Numbered from the stretch's first letter, positions 39,086 to 48,767 are shown. The stretch is 64,000 nt of DNA from Vibrio rotiferianus CAIM 577 = LMG 21460 (GCF_002741985.1 NZ_APHW01000021.1:124001-188000); one strand, 5' to 3'. Notes: generated by a model not told the origin, from the letters alone. A program made the numbers and translations.

Positions 39086-39769
39086 ATGGATATCAAAGAT
39101 TCAATCATACTCGTTACTGCAGCCGGCTCGGTGCTGGGACGAACGTGTTCCAATCATTTTGCACATCTGGGCGCGACTCTAGTTCTGTGTGACAGCAATC
39201 CACAAAACCTAAGTGCAAGCTACGCTCAAATTAAGACATTCACCGATAAGGTTTATGCCATTAACGTCTGTGGCGATACTCCGACTTCCATCAACCTTCT
39301 GTTTGACCAAATTGAATCCCAGCTTAGCGCTTCCCCTGATGTGATCGTCAATTGCTGGACAAGCTCACCAATGCCGAGCTTAATGGACCCAGAACCAATG
39401 AACACATACATTGATCACCTTTCTAGTGCAGCTCGCTTTCTTTATACCTATGGACAAGTTGGGGCAGAACGGTTTCGCAATAGAAACAAAAAAGGCGTGA
39501 TAGTCAATGTGATATCTCATGATGATCACCAGGACCTGACTGGTGTTGAGAGTATGGCCGCGCTAGTGTCTGGGTTTACGCTGAGTTGGGCGAAAGAGCT
39601 CACCCCATTCAATATACGTGTCGGCGGTGTCATCCCATCGCTTAACCATATGAAAGAAGATCTAGACGAACGACATTGGGCTGAAATTCAAGATGAACTG
39701 GTGCGGAATACTGCGTATATCGTTTCCAATGAGTACTTCAGTGGCCGAGTGGTGAGTACTGAAGTTTAA
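39086..39769 (+). CDS. SDR-fold protein without the usual catalytic residues
   Basis: 227-residue protein with a Rossmann N-terminus (SIILVTAAGSVLGRTCSNHF) where the standard TGxxxGxG is altered to T-A-A-G-S-V-L-G. The short-chain dehydrogenase layout is clear (VIVNCWTSSP at the NNAG position, SWAKELTPFNIRVGGVIPSL near the end). At the catalytic Tyr-x-x-x-Lys position the text reads GVESMAALVSGFTLSWAK, with neither Tyr nor Lys. It may bind a nucleotide without catalysis. The start is the ATG at 39086 with a GAAGG ribosome site. Stands between the sodB region and adhE. Confidence 0.72.
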   Translation: MDIKDSIILVTAAGSVLGRTCSNHFAHLGATLVLCDSNPQNLSASYAQIKTFTDKVYAINVCGDTPTSINLLFDQIESQLSASPDVIVNCWTSSPMPSLMDPEPMNTYIDHLSSAARFLYTYGQVGAERFRNRNKKGVIVNVISHDDHQDLTGVESMAALVSGFTLSWAKELTPFNIRVGGVIPSLNHMKEDLDERHWAEIQDELVRNTAYIVSNEYFSGRVVSTEV

Positions 39770-39842
39770 CGCCGCTTTTTATGTGAAGTATCCATAATTC
39801 GTCCTCAATGGGTAAATACATTTCAGGGTGACATCAAAAGAT

Positions 39843-39876
39843 AAAAAAAGCCCCAGTCATACGACTGGGGCTTTAA
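39843..39876 (-). terminator. Terminator of adhE (probably bidirectional)
   Basis: AAAGCCCCAGTC pairs with GACTGGGGCTTT around ATAC. On the minus strand it is followed by seven T. It lies 75 bases after the adhE stop. Confidence 0.88.
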
Positions 39877-39949
39877 CCTTTTCCCGATTAAGGTTTCGTG
39901 CTAGCGAAAACCTTTTCTCATAAGCGAATCTTAATTACGTTTCCGCTTA

Positions 39950-42637
39950 TTATTTTTTAGCTTTAGGAGCTGCTTTCGCTGCTTCTTGGTCTGCTTTTTT
40001 CTTGATTACTGTAGTACCTTCGAAAGTTTCACCTTCAACGAAAGCTTTACCGTAGTAAGCAGCCATTAGAACTTCTTTTAGCTCAGAGATTAGTGGGTAA
40101 CGTGGGTTCGCACCAGTACATTGGTCATCGAACGCTTCAACCGCTAGCTCATCTAGTTTCGCTACGAAGTCAGCTTCAGAAACACCTGCAGCTTGGATAG
40201 ACATTGGGATGTCTAGGTCGCCTTTCAGCTCATCCAACCATGCTAGTAGACGTTCAATCTTCTGAGCAGTACGGTCACCAGCTTGGCTTAGGCCTAGGTG
40301 GTCAGCTACTTCAGCGTAACGACGACGTGCTTGTGGACGGTCGTATTGAGAAAACGCAGTTTGCTTAGTTGGGTTGTCGTTCGCGTTGTAACGTACAACG
40401 TTAGAGATTAGTAGTGCGTTCGCCAGACCGTGTGGTAGGTGGAACTCAGCACCAATCTTGTGCGCCATTGAGTGACAAACACCTAGGAATGCGTTCGCGA
40501 ATGCTACACCAGCGATAGTTGCTGCGTTGTGTACTTTTTCACGAGCGATTGGGTCGTTTGCACCGTTCGCGTAGCTTGATGGTAGGTACTCTTTTAGCAT
40601 CTTAAGAGCTTGTAGAGCTTGACCATCTGAGTATTCGTTCGCAAGAACAGATACGTAAGCTTCTAGAGCGTGAGTTACTGCATCGTAACCACCGAATGCT
40701 GTTAGAGACTTAGGCATGTTCATTACTAGGTTAGCATCAACGATTGCCATGTTTGGCGTTAGTTCGTAGTCAGCTAGTGGGTACTTAGCACCAGTCTTGT
40801 CGTCAGTAACAACCGCGAATGGAGTAACTTCTGAACCAGTACCTGAAGTTGTAGTGATACATACAAGCTCAGCTTTTTGACCCATTTTAGGGAACTTGTA
40901 GATACGTTTACGGATGTCCATAAAGCGCATCGCTAGTTCTTCAAATGCTGTTTCTGGGTGCTCGTACATTACCCACATGATCTTCGCAGCATCCATTGGT
41001 GAACCACCACCTAGTGCTAGGATTACGTCAGGTTGGAAGCTTTGCATTGCTTCAGCACCTTTCTTAACTACAGATAGCGTTGGGTCAGCTTCAACGTCGA
41101 AGAACGTTTGAACTTCCATGCCTTGAGCTTTAAGTAGTTGTACTACGTCATCTGCGTAACCGTTGTTGAATAGGAAACGGTCAGTTACTAGGAATGCGCG
41201 TTTCTTACCTTCTAGGTCGCTAAGAGCGATTGGAAGGCTACCACGACGGAAGTAGATAGACTTAGGTAGTTTGTGCCACAACATGTTTTCAGCTCGCTTC
41301 GCTACAGTTTTCTTGTTGATTAGGTGCTTAGGACCTACGTTCTCAGAGATAGAGTTACCACCCCATGAACCACAACCTAGAGTTAGAGAAGGTGCTACGT
41401 TGAAGTTGTAAAGGTCACCGATACCACCGTGAGTAGTTGGGATGTTTACAAGGATACGTGCAGTCTTCATCTTGTCGCCGAAGTAACGGATACGGTCTGC
41501 GTTAACGTCTTGGTTTGTGTATAGACCAGATGTGTGACCGATACCGCCGATTTCAACCATTGTTACTGCTTGAGCAACAGCGTCTTCGAAGTTGTCAGCG
41601 CGGAATAGACCTAGAGTTGGAGATAGTTTCTCGTGAGCAAATGCGTCATCGTAAGAAACTTTGCCTAGACCTTCACCAACTAGAACTTTAGTGTCAGCTG
41701 GAACTTTCACGCCTGCCATTTCAGCGATTGCTGGAGCCGGTTGACCAACGATTTTCGCGTTTAGTGCGCCGTCGATTAGAAGAACTTTGCGAACTTTATC
41801 TGCTTCACCTTTGCTTAGTACGTAAGCTTTGTGAGAAGCGAAACGCTCTTTTACTTCGTCGTATACTTCATCAACAACGATTGCAGCCTGCTCAGAAGCA
41901 CACACTACGCCGTTATCGAAAGTCTTAGACATAAGGATAGAAGCTACAGCACGCTTGATGTCAGCTGTTTCATCGATAACTACAGGAACGTTACCTGCAC
42001 CTACACCGATTGCTGGCTTACCAGAAGAGTAAGCTGCTTTAACCATGCCTGGGCCACCAGTTGCAAGGATAAGAGCGATGTCGTCGTGCTTCATAAGAGC
42101 GTTAGAAAGCTCTACAGATGGTTGGTCGATCCAACCGATGATGTCTTTTGGAGCACCCGCTGCTACTGCTGCATCTAGAACTAGTTTAGCTGCGTCGTTA
42201 GTAGAATTTTTCGCACGTGGGTGTGGCGAGAAGATGATACCGTTACGAGTCTTCAAAGAGATTAGAGATTTGAAGATTGCAGTAGAAGTTGGGTTAGTTG
42301 TTGGTACGATACCACAGATGATACCTACAGGTTCTGCGATAGTCATTGTACCTAGGTTGTCATCCTCTTCAAGGATGCCACACGTTTGTTCGTCTTTGTA
42401 TTTATTGTAGATAAACTCAGAAGCGAAGTGGTTCTTGATTACTTTATCTTCAACAATACCCATACCAGATTCTTCAACCGCTTGTTGAGCTAGCGGGATA
42501 CGAGCTTGGTTAGCTGCAAGAGACGCAGCGCGGAAGATTGCATCTACTTGCTCTTGAGAGTAAGTAGCGAACTCTTCTTGCGCTTTCTTAACGCGAGCAA
42601 TCATTGCATCTAGTTCAGCCATATTAGTTACAGGCAT
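39950..42637 (-). CDS. adhE: Bifunctional acetaldehyde-CoA/alcohol dehydrogenase
   Basis: 895-residue fermentative enzyme that reduces acetyl-CoA to ethanol. The N-terminal aldehyde dehydrogenase half (about 1-440) has the catalytic Cys in FDNGVVCASEQAAIVVD. The C-terminal iron-dependent alcohol dehydrogenase half (about 450-870) has LALGGGSPMDAAKIMWVMYE and the metal-binding ANAFLGVCHSMAHKIGAEFH. The C-terminus ends in an Ala/Lys-rich tail. The start is the ATG at 42637 (MPVTNMAELDAMIARVKKAQ) with AGGAG upstream, not the in-frame codon 66 bases earlier. The promoter looks FNR-dependent. Confidence 0.96.
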   Translation of the reverse strand: MPVTNMAELDAMIARVKKAQEEFATYSQEQVDAIFRAASLAANQARIPLAQQAVEESGMGIVEDKVIKNHFASEFIYNKYKDEQTCGILEEDDNLGTMTIAEPVGIICGIVPTTNPTSTAIFKSLISLKTRNGIIFSPHPRAKNSTNDAAKLVLDAAVAAGAPKDIIGWIDQPSVELSNALMKHDDIALILATGGPGMVKAAYSSGKPAIGVGAGNVPVVIDETADIKRAVASILMSKTFDNGVVCASEQAAIVVDEVYDEVKERFASHKAYVLSKGEADKVRKVLLIDGALNAKIVGQPAPAIAEMAGVKVPADTKVLVGEGLGKVSYDDAFAHEKLSPTLGLFRADNFEDAVAQAVTMVEIGGIGHTSGLYTNQDVNADRIRYFGDKMKTARILVNIPTTHGGIGDLYNFNVAPSLTLGCGSWGGNSISENVGPKHLINKKTVAKRAENMLWHKLPKSIYFRRGSLPIALSDLEGKKRAFLVTDRFLFNNGYADDVVQLLKAQGMEVQTFFDVEADPTLSVVKKGAEAMQSFQPDVILALGGGSPMDAAKIMWVMYEHPETAFEELAMRFMDIRKRIYKFPKMGQKAELVCITTTSGTGSEVTPFAVVTDDKTGAKYPLADYELTPNMAIVDANLVMNMPKSLTAFGGYDAVTHALEAYVSVLANEYSDGQALQALKMLKEYLPSSYANGANDPIAREKVHNAATIAGVAFANAFLGVCHSMAHKIGAEFHLPHGLANALLISNVVRYNANDNPTKQTAFSQYDRPQARRRYAEVADHLGLSQAGDRTAQKIERLLAWLDELKGDLDIPMSIQAAGVSEADFVAKLDELAVEAFDDQCTGANPRYPLISELKEVLMAAYYGKAFVEGETFEGTTVIKKKADQEAAKAAPKAKK

Positions 42638-42756
42638 AGGGATTCTCCTAAAATTAACAAATATTAAAAACTTTTTATTAAGGCCACTGCTTGCTGTTTC
42701 CACTGTTTATCAGCTACTTAACCAACAACCGTCTTAGTAAATTGCTTTCAGGGCTG

Positions 42757-42798
42757 AGTATAATATTTCAGAGTGTGAAAAAAATTGACTTGGATCAG
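42757..42798 (-). promoter_or_regulatory. Class II FNR-type promoter of adhE
   Basis: TTGACTTGGATCAG (42785-42798) fits the FNR consensus TTGAT-N4-ATCAA at 8 of 10 positions. The minus-strand -10 hexamer TATACT (42762-42757) predicts a start at 42750. That places the FNR site centre at -41.5, the exact class II spacing. The 5' leader would then be about 113 bases. Confidence 0.6.
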
Positions 42799-43289
42799 AT
42801 CTCACTCTCGAAATACCCCAAAAGTAGTGGTTTACCACAACAAAATAGCATAAATCATTGATAAACAAGTAAATAAAACTTAAATTTTTATTGAACAAAA
42901 AAGAAGCAAACAAACCAAAAAACAAAAGAAACTACAATAATCTGTAAAAAAGTTTCATTTTTAGCCAACAAAATTACATGTAAGCCTAAATTTTTGTGCT
43001 ACTGAGAGTATATCCGACTCGTTATATCTCTCTACAAACAACGTTTTTTTTTATCAAAAATGTGCGAATGTTAACGTTTGTATAATTCAGCCTACATTCG
43101 CGTCAACTTTCTCAGTAACAAAACATTTCCACTTTGGATACATTTTCTTCAATAATTAGTTTTTCTCACAAATAGACTGGGCAATACGTTAGTTTTTTTC
43201 ATTTTGTGTCTCCCCTCTTTTGCCTTACATTACGCGCTAAAAATACCCTCCCTCCTTTTCACTATTGTGAATATTGATGAGAACAACTT
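42799..43289. other. A+T-rich spacer between adhE and the MarC-family gene
   Basis: About 490 bases with many A and T tracts and no gene. It contains the upstream part of the adhE promoter region and the promoter of the next gene; no other structure was recognised. Confidence 0.45.
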
Positions 43290-43928
43290 ATGCAAACTTT
43301 AGAGTTAGCGATTTTCCTACAGTTTTTCTTAGGTTTGGTTGCCGCTGTTAACCCAGTCGGTATCATGCCTGTGTTTGTCTCTTTGACTGGGCATATGACT
43401 CCAGAAGAGAAAAGCAAAACGGCAACGACAGCGAATGTTGCTGTTGCGGTTATTCTGATCATCTCGCTGTTTGCTGGTCAGCTGCTATTAGATATGTTCA
43501 GCATTTCACTGGATTCATTTCGAGTGGCGGGTGGTTTGCTTCTTCTGAGTATCGCGTTTTCGATGATGAGCGGTAAGTTGGGTGAAGATAAGCAAAACAA
43601 ACAAGAGAAATCGGAATACGTCAGCCGTGAACAGATTGGCGTAGTACCACTGGCTATGCCATTAATGGCTGGTCCAGGTGCGATCAGTTCGACTATCGTT
43701 TATGGCGCACGCTACCCAAGTGCCTTCGATACAGTAGGCATTAGTATTACCATTGTACTGTTCTGTCTATGCTCTTGGTTACTATTCCGTTCCGCACCTT
43801 TGATCGTACGATTTTTAGGTCAGACAGGTATTAACGTTATCACTCGTATCATGGGTCTGATCCTTGGTGCACTAGGTATCGAGTTTATTGCCAACGGCTT
43901 GAGAAACCTATTTCCAGGTTTAGCCTAA
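43290..43928 (+). CDS. MarC-family (NAAT) inner-membrane protein, YchE-like
   Basis: 212-residue protein with six predicted helices. The family fingerprint is FFLGLVAAVNPVGIMPVFVS at the N-terminus and VPLAMPLMAGPGAISSTIVY in the middle. The PxG...NP and MPxxxGPG patterns mark MarC/UPF0056 proteins. Despite the name the family is not tied to antibiotic resistance; some archaeal members move neutral amino acids. The ychE homologue in E. coli also lies next to adhE, so the neighbourhood supports orthology. Confidence 0.85.
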   Translation: MQTLELAIFLQFFLGLVAAVNPVGIMPVFVSLTGHMTPEEKSKTATTANVAVAVILIISLFAGQLLLDMFSISLDSFRVAGGLLLLSIAFSMMSGKLGEDKQNKQEKSEYVSREQIGVVPLAMPLMAGPGAISSTIVYGARYPSAFDTVGISITIVLFCLCSWLLFRSAPLIVRFLGQTGINVITRIMGLILGALGIEFIANGLRNLFPGLA

Positions 43929-43990
43929 GTTTCCTAAGTTCTGGTATGATGTTGCAATCCGTTTCATTCTAACGCTGACAGTGCAACATC

Positions 43991-44839
43991 ATGCCTCGCA
44001 AGTCTTTTAAGCATCATTTATACGTCATTATCTTCGGTACTCACACTCGTGCCGGACGTGCCTTCGATATCGCACTTATTATTGCCATCATTACTTCGCT
44101 TGTGGTTCTTATTCTTGAATCACTGCCATCGGTGATGACCGAATGGTCTCGAGAGCTGCGTTATATCGAATACACCTTCACAGCCCTGTTCACTATCGAG
44201 TATTTGTTAAGGCTTTACTGCTCTCCAAAACCTAAATCGTATGCCACCAGCTTTTATGGCGTCGTTGACTTGTTAGCCATTCTGCCCACCTACTTGGCGA
44301 TATTCTTCCCGGGTGCCTCATTTATGGGCGTGGTGCGATTACTGCGTGTTATGCGGATCTTCCGTATCCTCAAACTCGTTCGCTACCTGCAAGATTCCAA
44401 CATCTTGCTGCGCTCTCTATTAATGGCGCGTCGTAAGATCCTTATCTTCTTTAGCACGGTAGGCATTCTTGTCACTATTTTTGGCGCGTTGATCTTTGTT
44501 ATTGAAGGTCCGCACAACGGCTTTACGAGTATTCCGAAAAGCATCTACTGGGCGATCGTAACTATTACAACGGTTGGCTATGGCGACATGGTGCCGCAAA
44601 CTCACTTGGGTAAAGCCATTGCATCCCTCACTATGTTGCTGGGCTATTCAATACTTGCTGTCCCGACTGGCATTATTACCGCGGAACTGAGCAACGAAAT
44701 GAATGCGCATAAGCAACTGGTTAAGTGTCCAAACTGCAATCGCTCTGGTCATGACTCTGACGCAATGCACTGTAAGCATTGTGGTAGCGAGTTGGCGGAT
44801 CCTGATAATCGTGTCGTGAGCGCGGACGAGGAAGAATAG
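43991..44839 (+). CDS. Voltage-gated potassium channel with a C-terminal zinc-ribbon-like tail
   Basis: 282-residue ion channel of the Kv/KvAP type. Helices S1-S3 lie in residues 25-115. The voltage-sensing S4 has regularly spaced Arg (VVRLLRVMRIFRILKLVRYL). S5, the pore and S6 follow, with the potassium filter TTVGYGD at about 193-199. The C-terminus (240-282) has two paired Cys motifs, CPNCNRSGHDSDAMHCKHCG, which look like a zinc ribbon. The filter makes potassium the expected ion. The tail is unlike the RCK domain of E. coli Kch. Starts 62 bases after the MarC gene. Confidence 0.88.
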   Translation: MPRKSFKHHLYVIIFGTHTRAGRAFDIALIIAIITSLVVLILESLPSVMTEWSRELRYIEYTFTALFTIEYLLRLYCSPKPKSYATSFYGVVDLLAILPTYLAIFFPGASFMGVVRLLRVMRIFRILKLVRYLQDSNILLRSLLMARRKILIFFSTVGILVTIFGALIFVIEGPHNGFTSIPKSIYWAIVTITTVGYGDMVPQTHLGKAIASLTMLLGYSILAVPTGIITAELSNEMNAHKQLVKCPNCNRSGHDSDAMHCKHCGSELADPDNRVVSADEEE

Positions 44840-44977
44840 AATCGGGAATGACGTATTTGAATTTAGACAACAATGCCCGTCACCCTCAAGATCGACGGAA
44901 GATCGAGTTGGGGCTCTCTATCTACTTGTTTCTCTGATCAAGGCGTTGTACGTTCCTGCACACCAGATCTACGATCA

Positions 44978-45007
44978 AAAAAGCCGATGAACTAACATCG
45001 GCTTTTC
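44978..45007. terminator. Bidirectional terminator between the channel and pilin genes
   Basis: AAAAGCCGATG pairs with CATCGGCTTTT around AACTAA. The flanking genes converge. Confidence 0.85.
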
Positions 45008-45065
45008 CATCGCTTTTGGCTCTCACGAAACAAAGCATTCCCGCAGGACGAAGCCCGCTCTTGGT

Positions 45066-45578
45066 TTAGCAACCATCAGTGAAGACTTCTACCTTGTAAT
45101 CATCACCCTCTTCCATTGCAGTGGTGTATTTTACATAGCAGTTACTTGCTTTGATTGAGTCTCGGTCATAAGCTTTCACCCACTTTGATTGTGTGATCAC
45201 TCGATAGTTTGGATCGGCTGGAGTTTTACCACTATTGAATGCATCCCAGACCCATTCACCATCACCGTTTTTGTAGTTCATGTCAGCCGTCATAAACTGT
45301 TCTAGACCACCATTTTCTACAATTGGGTAACCAAATTGGACGCTACCTGCACCATCAACATGGTACGCCGGAAGCTTTTCTTGTCCTTCAATAGCCGATT
45401 TACCGAAAGCAAGTTCCGCAGCGTTGTGCACAGAGGCTGCCATGCCCTGAATTGAAGAGACCCGAGCGTCATGCTGTAAGTTTAAAAAGCGCGGTGCAGC
45501 TACGACTGCAAGAATGCCTAAAATAACAATGACAACAACGAGTTCAATAAGGGTGAAACCTTTAGATGTTTGCTTCAT
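45066..45578 (-). CDS. Orphan type IV pilin / pseudopilin
   Basis: 170-residue prepilin. The leader MKQTSKG is followed by the processing site G|FTLIELVVVIVILGILAVVA, with Glu5 conserved. That segment forms the hydrophobic N-terminal helix. The globular part carries two late Cys residues (KASNCYVKYT and VEVFTDGC at the end) that probably form the D-region disulfide. It resembles MSHA-type pilins, yet no pilus assembly gene is near. The start is the ATG at 45578 with a GGAG ribosome site; the earlier in-frame start would lengthen the leader by ten residues. Confidence 0.88.
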   Translation of the reverse strand: MKQTSKGFTLIELVVVIVILGILAVVAAPRFLNLQHDARVSSIQGMAASVHNAAELAFGKSAIEGQEKLPAYHVDGAGSVQFGYPIVENGGLEQFMTADMNYKNGDGEWVWDAFNSGKTPADPNYRVITQSKWVKAYDRDSIKASNCYVKYTTAMEEGDDYKVEVFTDGC

Positions 45579-45649
45579 AACAGCGCTCCGATTTGTAAGA
45601 CGCAGCAAAGCTAAAGGTCAAAAGTCAATTTTTTGTCACGTGAATATCA

Positions 45650-45676
45650 AAAAAGCGCCCATTGGGCGCTTTCGGT
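45650..45676 (-). terminator. Terminator of asd
   Basis: AAAGCGCCCA pairs with TGGGCGCTTT. On the minus strand the stem ends in six T, 25 bases after the asd stop. Confidence 0.85.
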
Positions 45677-45700
45677 TTAATGTCTCATTTGTAAGACAGG

Positions 45701-46816
45701 CTACGCTTTCTCTGCAAGGATAATACGCAGAGTACGACGAAGTGGTTCTGCTGCACCCCACAATAGTTGGTCACCTACAGTGAAAGCGTTTAGGAAGTCA
45801 TCACCCATTGCCATCTTACGCAGACGGCCAACTGGGATAGACAACGTACCAGTCACCTTCGCTGGTGTTAGCTCTTGAGCGGTGATGTCACGATCATTTG
45901 GCACCACTTTGACCCAATCGTTGTGCGTTGCGATGATTTCTTCGATTTCATCCATTGGCACGTTTTGCTTGAGCTTAATGGTCAACGCTTGAGAGTGACA
46001 ACGCATCGCACCGATACGTACACAAGTACCATCGATAGGAACAGGCGCATCTTGGAAACCAAGAATTTTGTTTGCTTCTACGCCCGCTTTCCACTCTTCT
46101 TTGCTCTGACCGTTGTCGCGTTTAACATCGATCCAAGGAATCAAAGAACCCGCTAGCGGCACACCAAACTTATCGGTTGGGAATGAAGAGCTGCGCATTG
46201 TGTCAGCAACTTTTTTATCGATATCCAGAATAGAACTTGCTGGGTTTGCCAATTCAGAGCTTACAGAGTCGTTGATTACGCCCATCTGAGAGATCAACTC
46301 ACGCATGTTTTGTGCACCTGCGCCAGACGCTGCTTGGTACGTCATTGCACTTGTCCACTCAACTAAACCTTTCTCGAACAGACCACCAAGACCCATTAGC
46401 ATCAAGCTTACTGTACAGTTACCACCAACGAACGTATTGGTGCCACCGTGAATGCCTTGTTGAATTTGCGCTAGGTTTACTGGGTCTAGAGTGATGATAG
46501 AGTCTTCTGCCATACGTAGTGTAGAAGCTGCATCAATCCAGTAGCCTTTCCAACCAGCCTGGCGTAGTGCTGGGTAAACTTTCTCTGTGTAACCACCACC
46601 TTGACACGTAATCACCGCATCAAGCTGTTTTAAGCTGTCAATATCGAACGCATCTTGAAGTAGACCAGCTTCTTTACCTAGGTTTGGAGCTGGGATACCT
46701 ATTTGAGACGTGCTGTAGAAAACTGGTTCAATCAAATCGAAGTCTTTCTCTTCGACCATACGCTGCATCAGAACCGAACCGACCATGCCGCGCCAACCAA
46801 CTAAACCTACTCTCAT
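45701..46816 (-). CDS. asd: Aspartate-semialdehyde dehydrogenase
   Basis: 371-residue enzyme at the branch from aspartate to lysine/diaminopimelate, threonine and methionine. The N-terminus [20 protein letters not shown] is the NADP-binding fold. The catalytic Cys is in [17 protein letters not shown], and the substrate-binding [17 protein letters not shown] is present. Length and sequence fit the enterobacterial/Vibrio Asd type. Divergent from nhaC, with a 437-base gap between them. Confidence 0.96.
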   Translation of the reverse strand: MRVGLVGWRGMVGSVLMQRMVEEKDFDLIEPVFYSTSQIGIPAPNLGKEAGLLQDAFDIDSLKQLDAVITCQGGGYTEKVYPALRQAGWKGYWIDAASTLRMAEDSIITLDPVNLAQIQQGIHGGTNTFVGGNCTVSLMLMGLGGLFEKGLVEWTSAMTYQAASGAGAQNMRELISQMGVINDSVSSELANPASSILDIDKKVADTMRSSSFPTDKFGVPLAGSLIPWIDVKRDNGQSKEEWKAGVEANKILGFQDAPVPIDGTCVRIGAMRCHSQALTIKLKQNVPMDEIEEIIATHNDWVKVVPNDRDITAQELTPAKVTGTLSIPVGRLRKMAMGDDFLNAFTVGDQLLWGAAEPLRRTLRIILAEKA

Positions 46817-47253
46817 CGCATTAACTCTCCATGTATATTTTTAAAACTTGCTCCATAGTTCAATTTTCGACACAAAATCTCAAGCCCTAATTTGCAAATA
46901 AACGCAACTTTTTTAACCTTTACTGAGAAAGATACCTACTTGGGGTATTTTATCGCGTTTTCATATTCATCCCGTTATCTATCGCCCCTGAAACATCACT
47001 CGCCCTTTATCCTTTGGTCTTACCACTCAGTGAGAAAATAACAATTGAAGCACACGATTTTTACACCACAAAACATTTCAAACCATTAAATTTAATCTTT
47101 TTCAGTTATTAATTTTACAAGCAAACGTTTTTACGGACGAAAGTCAAGATAAAGCACCAAATGTTCGAAATATAATTTTTGTTAATGTATGTTATGCGCG
47201 ATTAAAACAGGGAGCGGCCTTCCTCTATTGCTCCATGAACGACAGAGGCACAT
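46817..47253. other. Divergent asd-nhaC intergenic region
   Basis: 437 A+T-rich bases without a gene. Just before nhaC the plus strand can form GGAGC/GCTCC (47212-47233) and CCTCT/AGAGG, the latter covering the ribosome site. I looked for a lysine riboswitch and saw none of its conserved core. Confidence 0.4.
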
Positions 47254-48687
47254 ATGAAGCAAGTTACAACACGTCTTCCTAGTCTGATACAGGTATTTAT
47301 CTCGCTAGGTTTGTTTCTACTTTTGGCATTTTCATTTACTGCCAAACTAGACCTTCCAATTCAGCTGGCGCTGTATATTGGTTGGTTCATTATCATGCTA
47401 TTGGGCCTAAGATTAGGTCACCAATACAAAGATCTTGAAAAAGCAGCACTAAATGGCATTTCTAATGGCTTAGGTGCAGTGCTTATTCTTCTTGCTGTAG
47501 GTGCCTTAGTCGGTACTTGGATCAGTGGCGGTATTGTACCTACCATCATCTACTACGGTTTAAAGGCAATTCATCCTTCTATCTTCTTGCTAGCAACCAT
47601 GATCATCTGCTCGCTAACTGCGCTGGCAACAGGCACCTCTTGGGGTGCGGCTGGTACAGCAGGCATCGCGATGATGGGCATAGGTCAAGGTCTTGGTGTC
47701 CCGGCTCCAATTACGGCTGGTGCAGTTCTATCAGGCTGTTACTTTGGTGACAAAATGTCGCCACTTTCAGACTCGGTAATTCTTGCGTCTTCAATGTCGA
47801 ACGTAGAAGTGGTTGAGCATATCAAGGGCATGTTACCTATCGCGCTGATCAGCTACATCATCACTGGCATCATGTTCACTGCATTTGGCTTCCACTTTGC
47901 AGGCAAAGTTGACATGAGCCAAGTAGACTCTGTTATCCAGGCAATGGAACAGCAATTCTTCATTACGCCTTATTCTTTTGTTCCGGTGATCATCGTGTTA
48001 GCACTGCTAGCGATGCGTATGCCTTCTTTCCCAGTGATCAGTTTCGGCTCTCTGCTAGGTATTATTTGGGCAGTAATGATCCAAGATGTGGACTTCTTAA
48101 CAGCGTTCAACACAGCTTGGGCACCATTTGCGATTTCTTCAGGCGTGGATTTCATTGATTCCATCTTGAACCGTGGTGGTATGTCTTCGATGCTTGGTTC
48201 TGTCGCGGTTATCGTATTTGGCCTTGGCTTCGGTGGCTTACTAGATAAAGTGGGTGTACTAGAAACGATTGCTAAACTGTTTGAAAAACGTGTACAAAGC
48301 GCAGGCTCACTAGCAACAAGTACTATCGGCACCGCGTTTATGGGCAACGTATTTGGCTCAGCAATGTACGTATCGCTGATCCTTACTCCTAAAATTTGTG
48401 CGAAGAACTATGACCGTCTTGGCTACAAGCGTAAGAATCTATCTCGTAACGCTGAGTTCGGCGGCACGCTAACATCAGGTATGGTTCCATGGAGTGATAA
48501 CGGTATCTACATGGCGAGTATCCTTGGTGTCGCAACGCTTTCTTACGCGCCATTCATGTGGTTAAGCTTCGTATGTATCATCGTGACAATCTTTACCTCT
48601 TACATGGGCTGGTTTGTTGATAAATGCGAACCAACTGCGCCAGCAACAGAAGAAGCGGAAGGCGAACTTAAACAGCAAACAGCTTAA
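47254..48687 (+). CDS. nhaC: NhaC-family Na+/H+ antiporter
   Basis: 477-residue transporter with about eleven membrane helices. NhaC hallmarks include ALATGTSWGAAGTAGIAMMG, LSGCYFGDKMSPLSDSVILA and a C-terminal GTLTSGMVPWSDNGIYMAS. It exchanges sodium for protons. A subset of NhaC-like proteins in gammaproteobacteria has been proposed to move lysine (LysW); location beside asd would fit that, but no lysine riboswitch is visible. An AGAGG ribosome site precedes the ATG. Confidence 0.88.
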   Translation: MKQVTTRLPSLIQVFISLGLFLLLAFSFTAKLDLPIQLALYIGWFIIMLLGLRLGHQYKDLEKAALNGISNGLGAVLILLAVGALVGTWISGGIVPTIIYYGLKAIHPSIFLLATMIICSLTALATGTSWGAAGTAGIAMMGIGQGLGVPAPITAGAVLSGCYFGDKMSPLSDSVILASSMSNVEVVEHIKGMLPIALISYIITGIMFTAFGFHFAGKVDMSQVDSVIQAMEQQFFITPYSFVPVIIVLALLAMRMPSFPVISFGSLLGIIWAVMIQDVDFLTAFNTAWAPFAISSGVDFIDSILNRGGMSSMLGSVAVIVFGLGFGGLLDKVGVLETIAKLFEKRVQSAGSLATSTIGTAFMGNVFGSAMYVSLILTPKICAKNYDRLGYKRKNLSRNAEFGGTLTSGMVPWSDNGIYMASILGVATLSYAPFMWLSFVCIIVTIFTSYMGWFVDKCEPTAPATEEAEGELKQQTA

Positions 48688-48710
48688 GTCTTCTTATTGT
48701 TCGACAGATA

Positions 48711-48742
48711 GAAAAAAGGACCGACGATTCGGTCCTTTTTTA
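48711..48742 (+). terminator. Terminator after nhaC
   Basis: AAAAAAGGACCGA pairs with TCGGTCCTTTTTT around CGAT. It is symmetrical and may also act on the converging lipoprotein gene. Confidence 0.92.
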
Positions 48743-48767
48743 TGTTTGTCATTTAAGTTCTGGTCAA

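Noticed and set aside
46817..47253. Lysine riboswitch upstream of asd or nhaC
   Set aside because: Some NhaC-like genes in this group are under lysine riboswitches, but the conserved core was not seen and the nhaC leader has only short stems.
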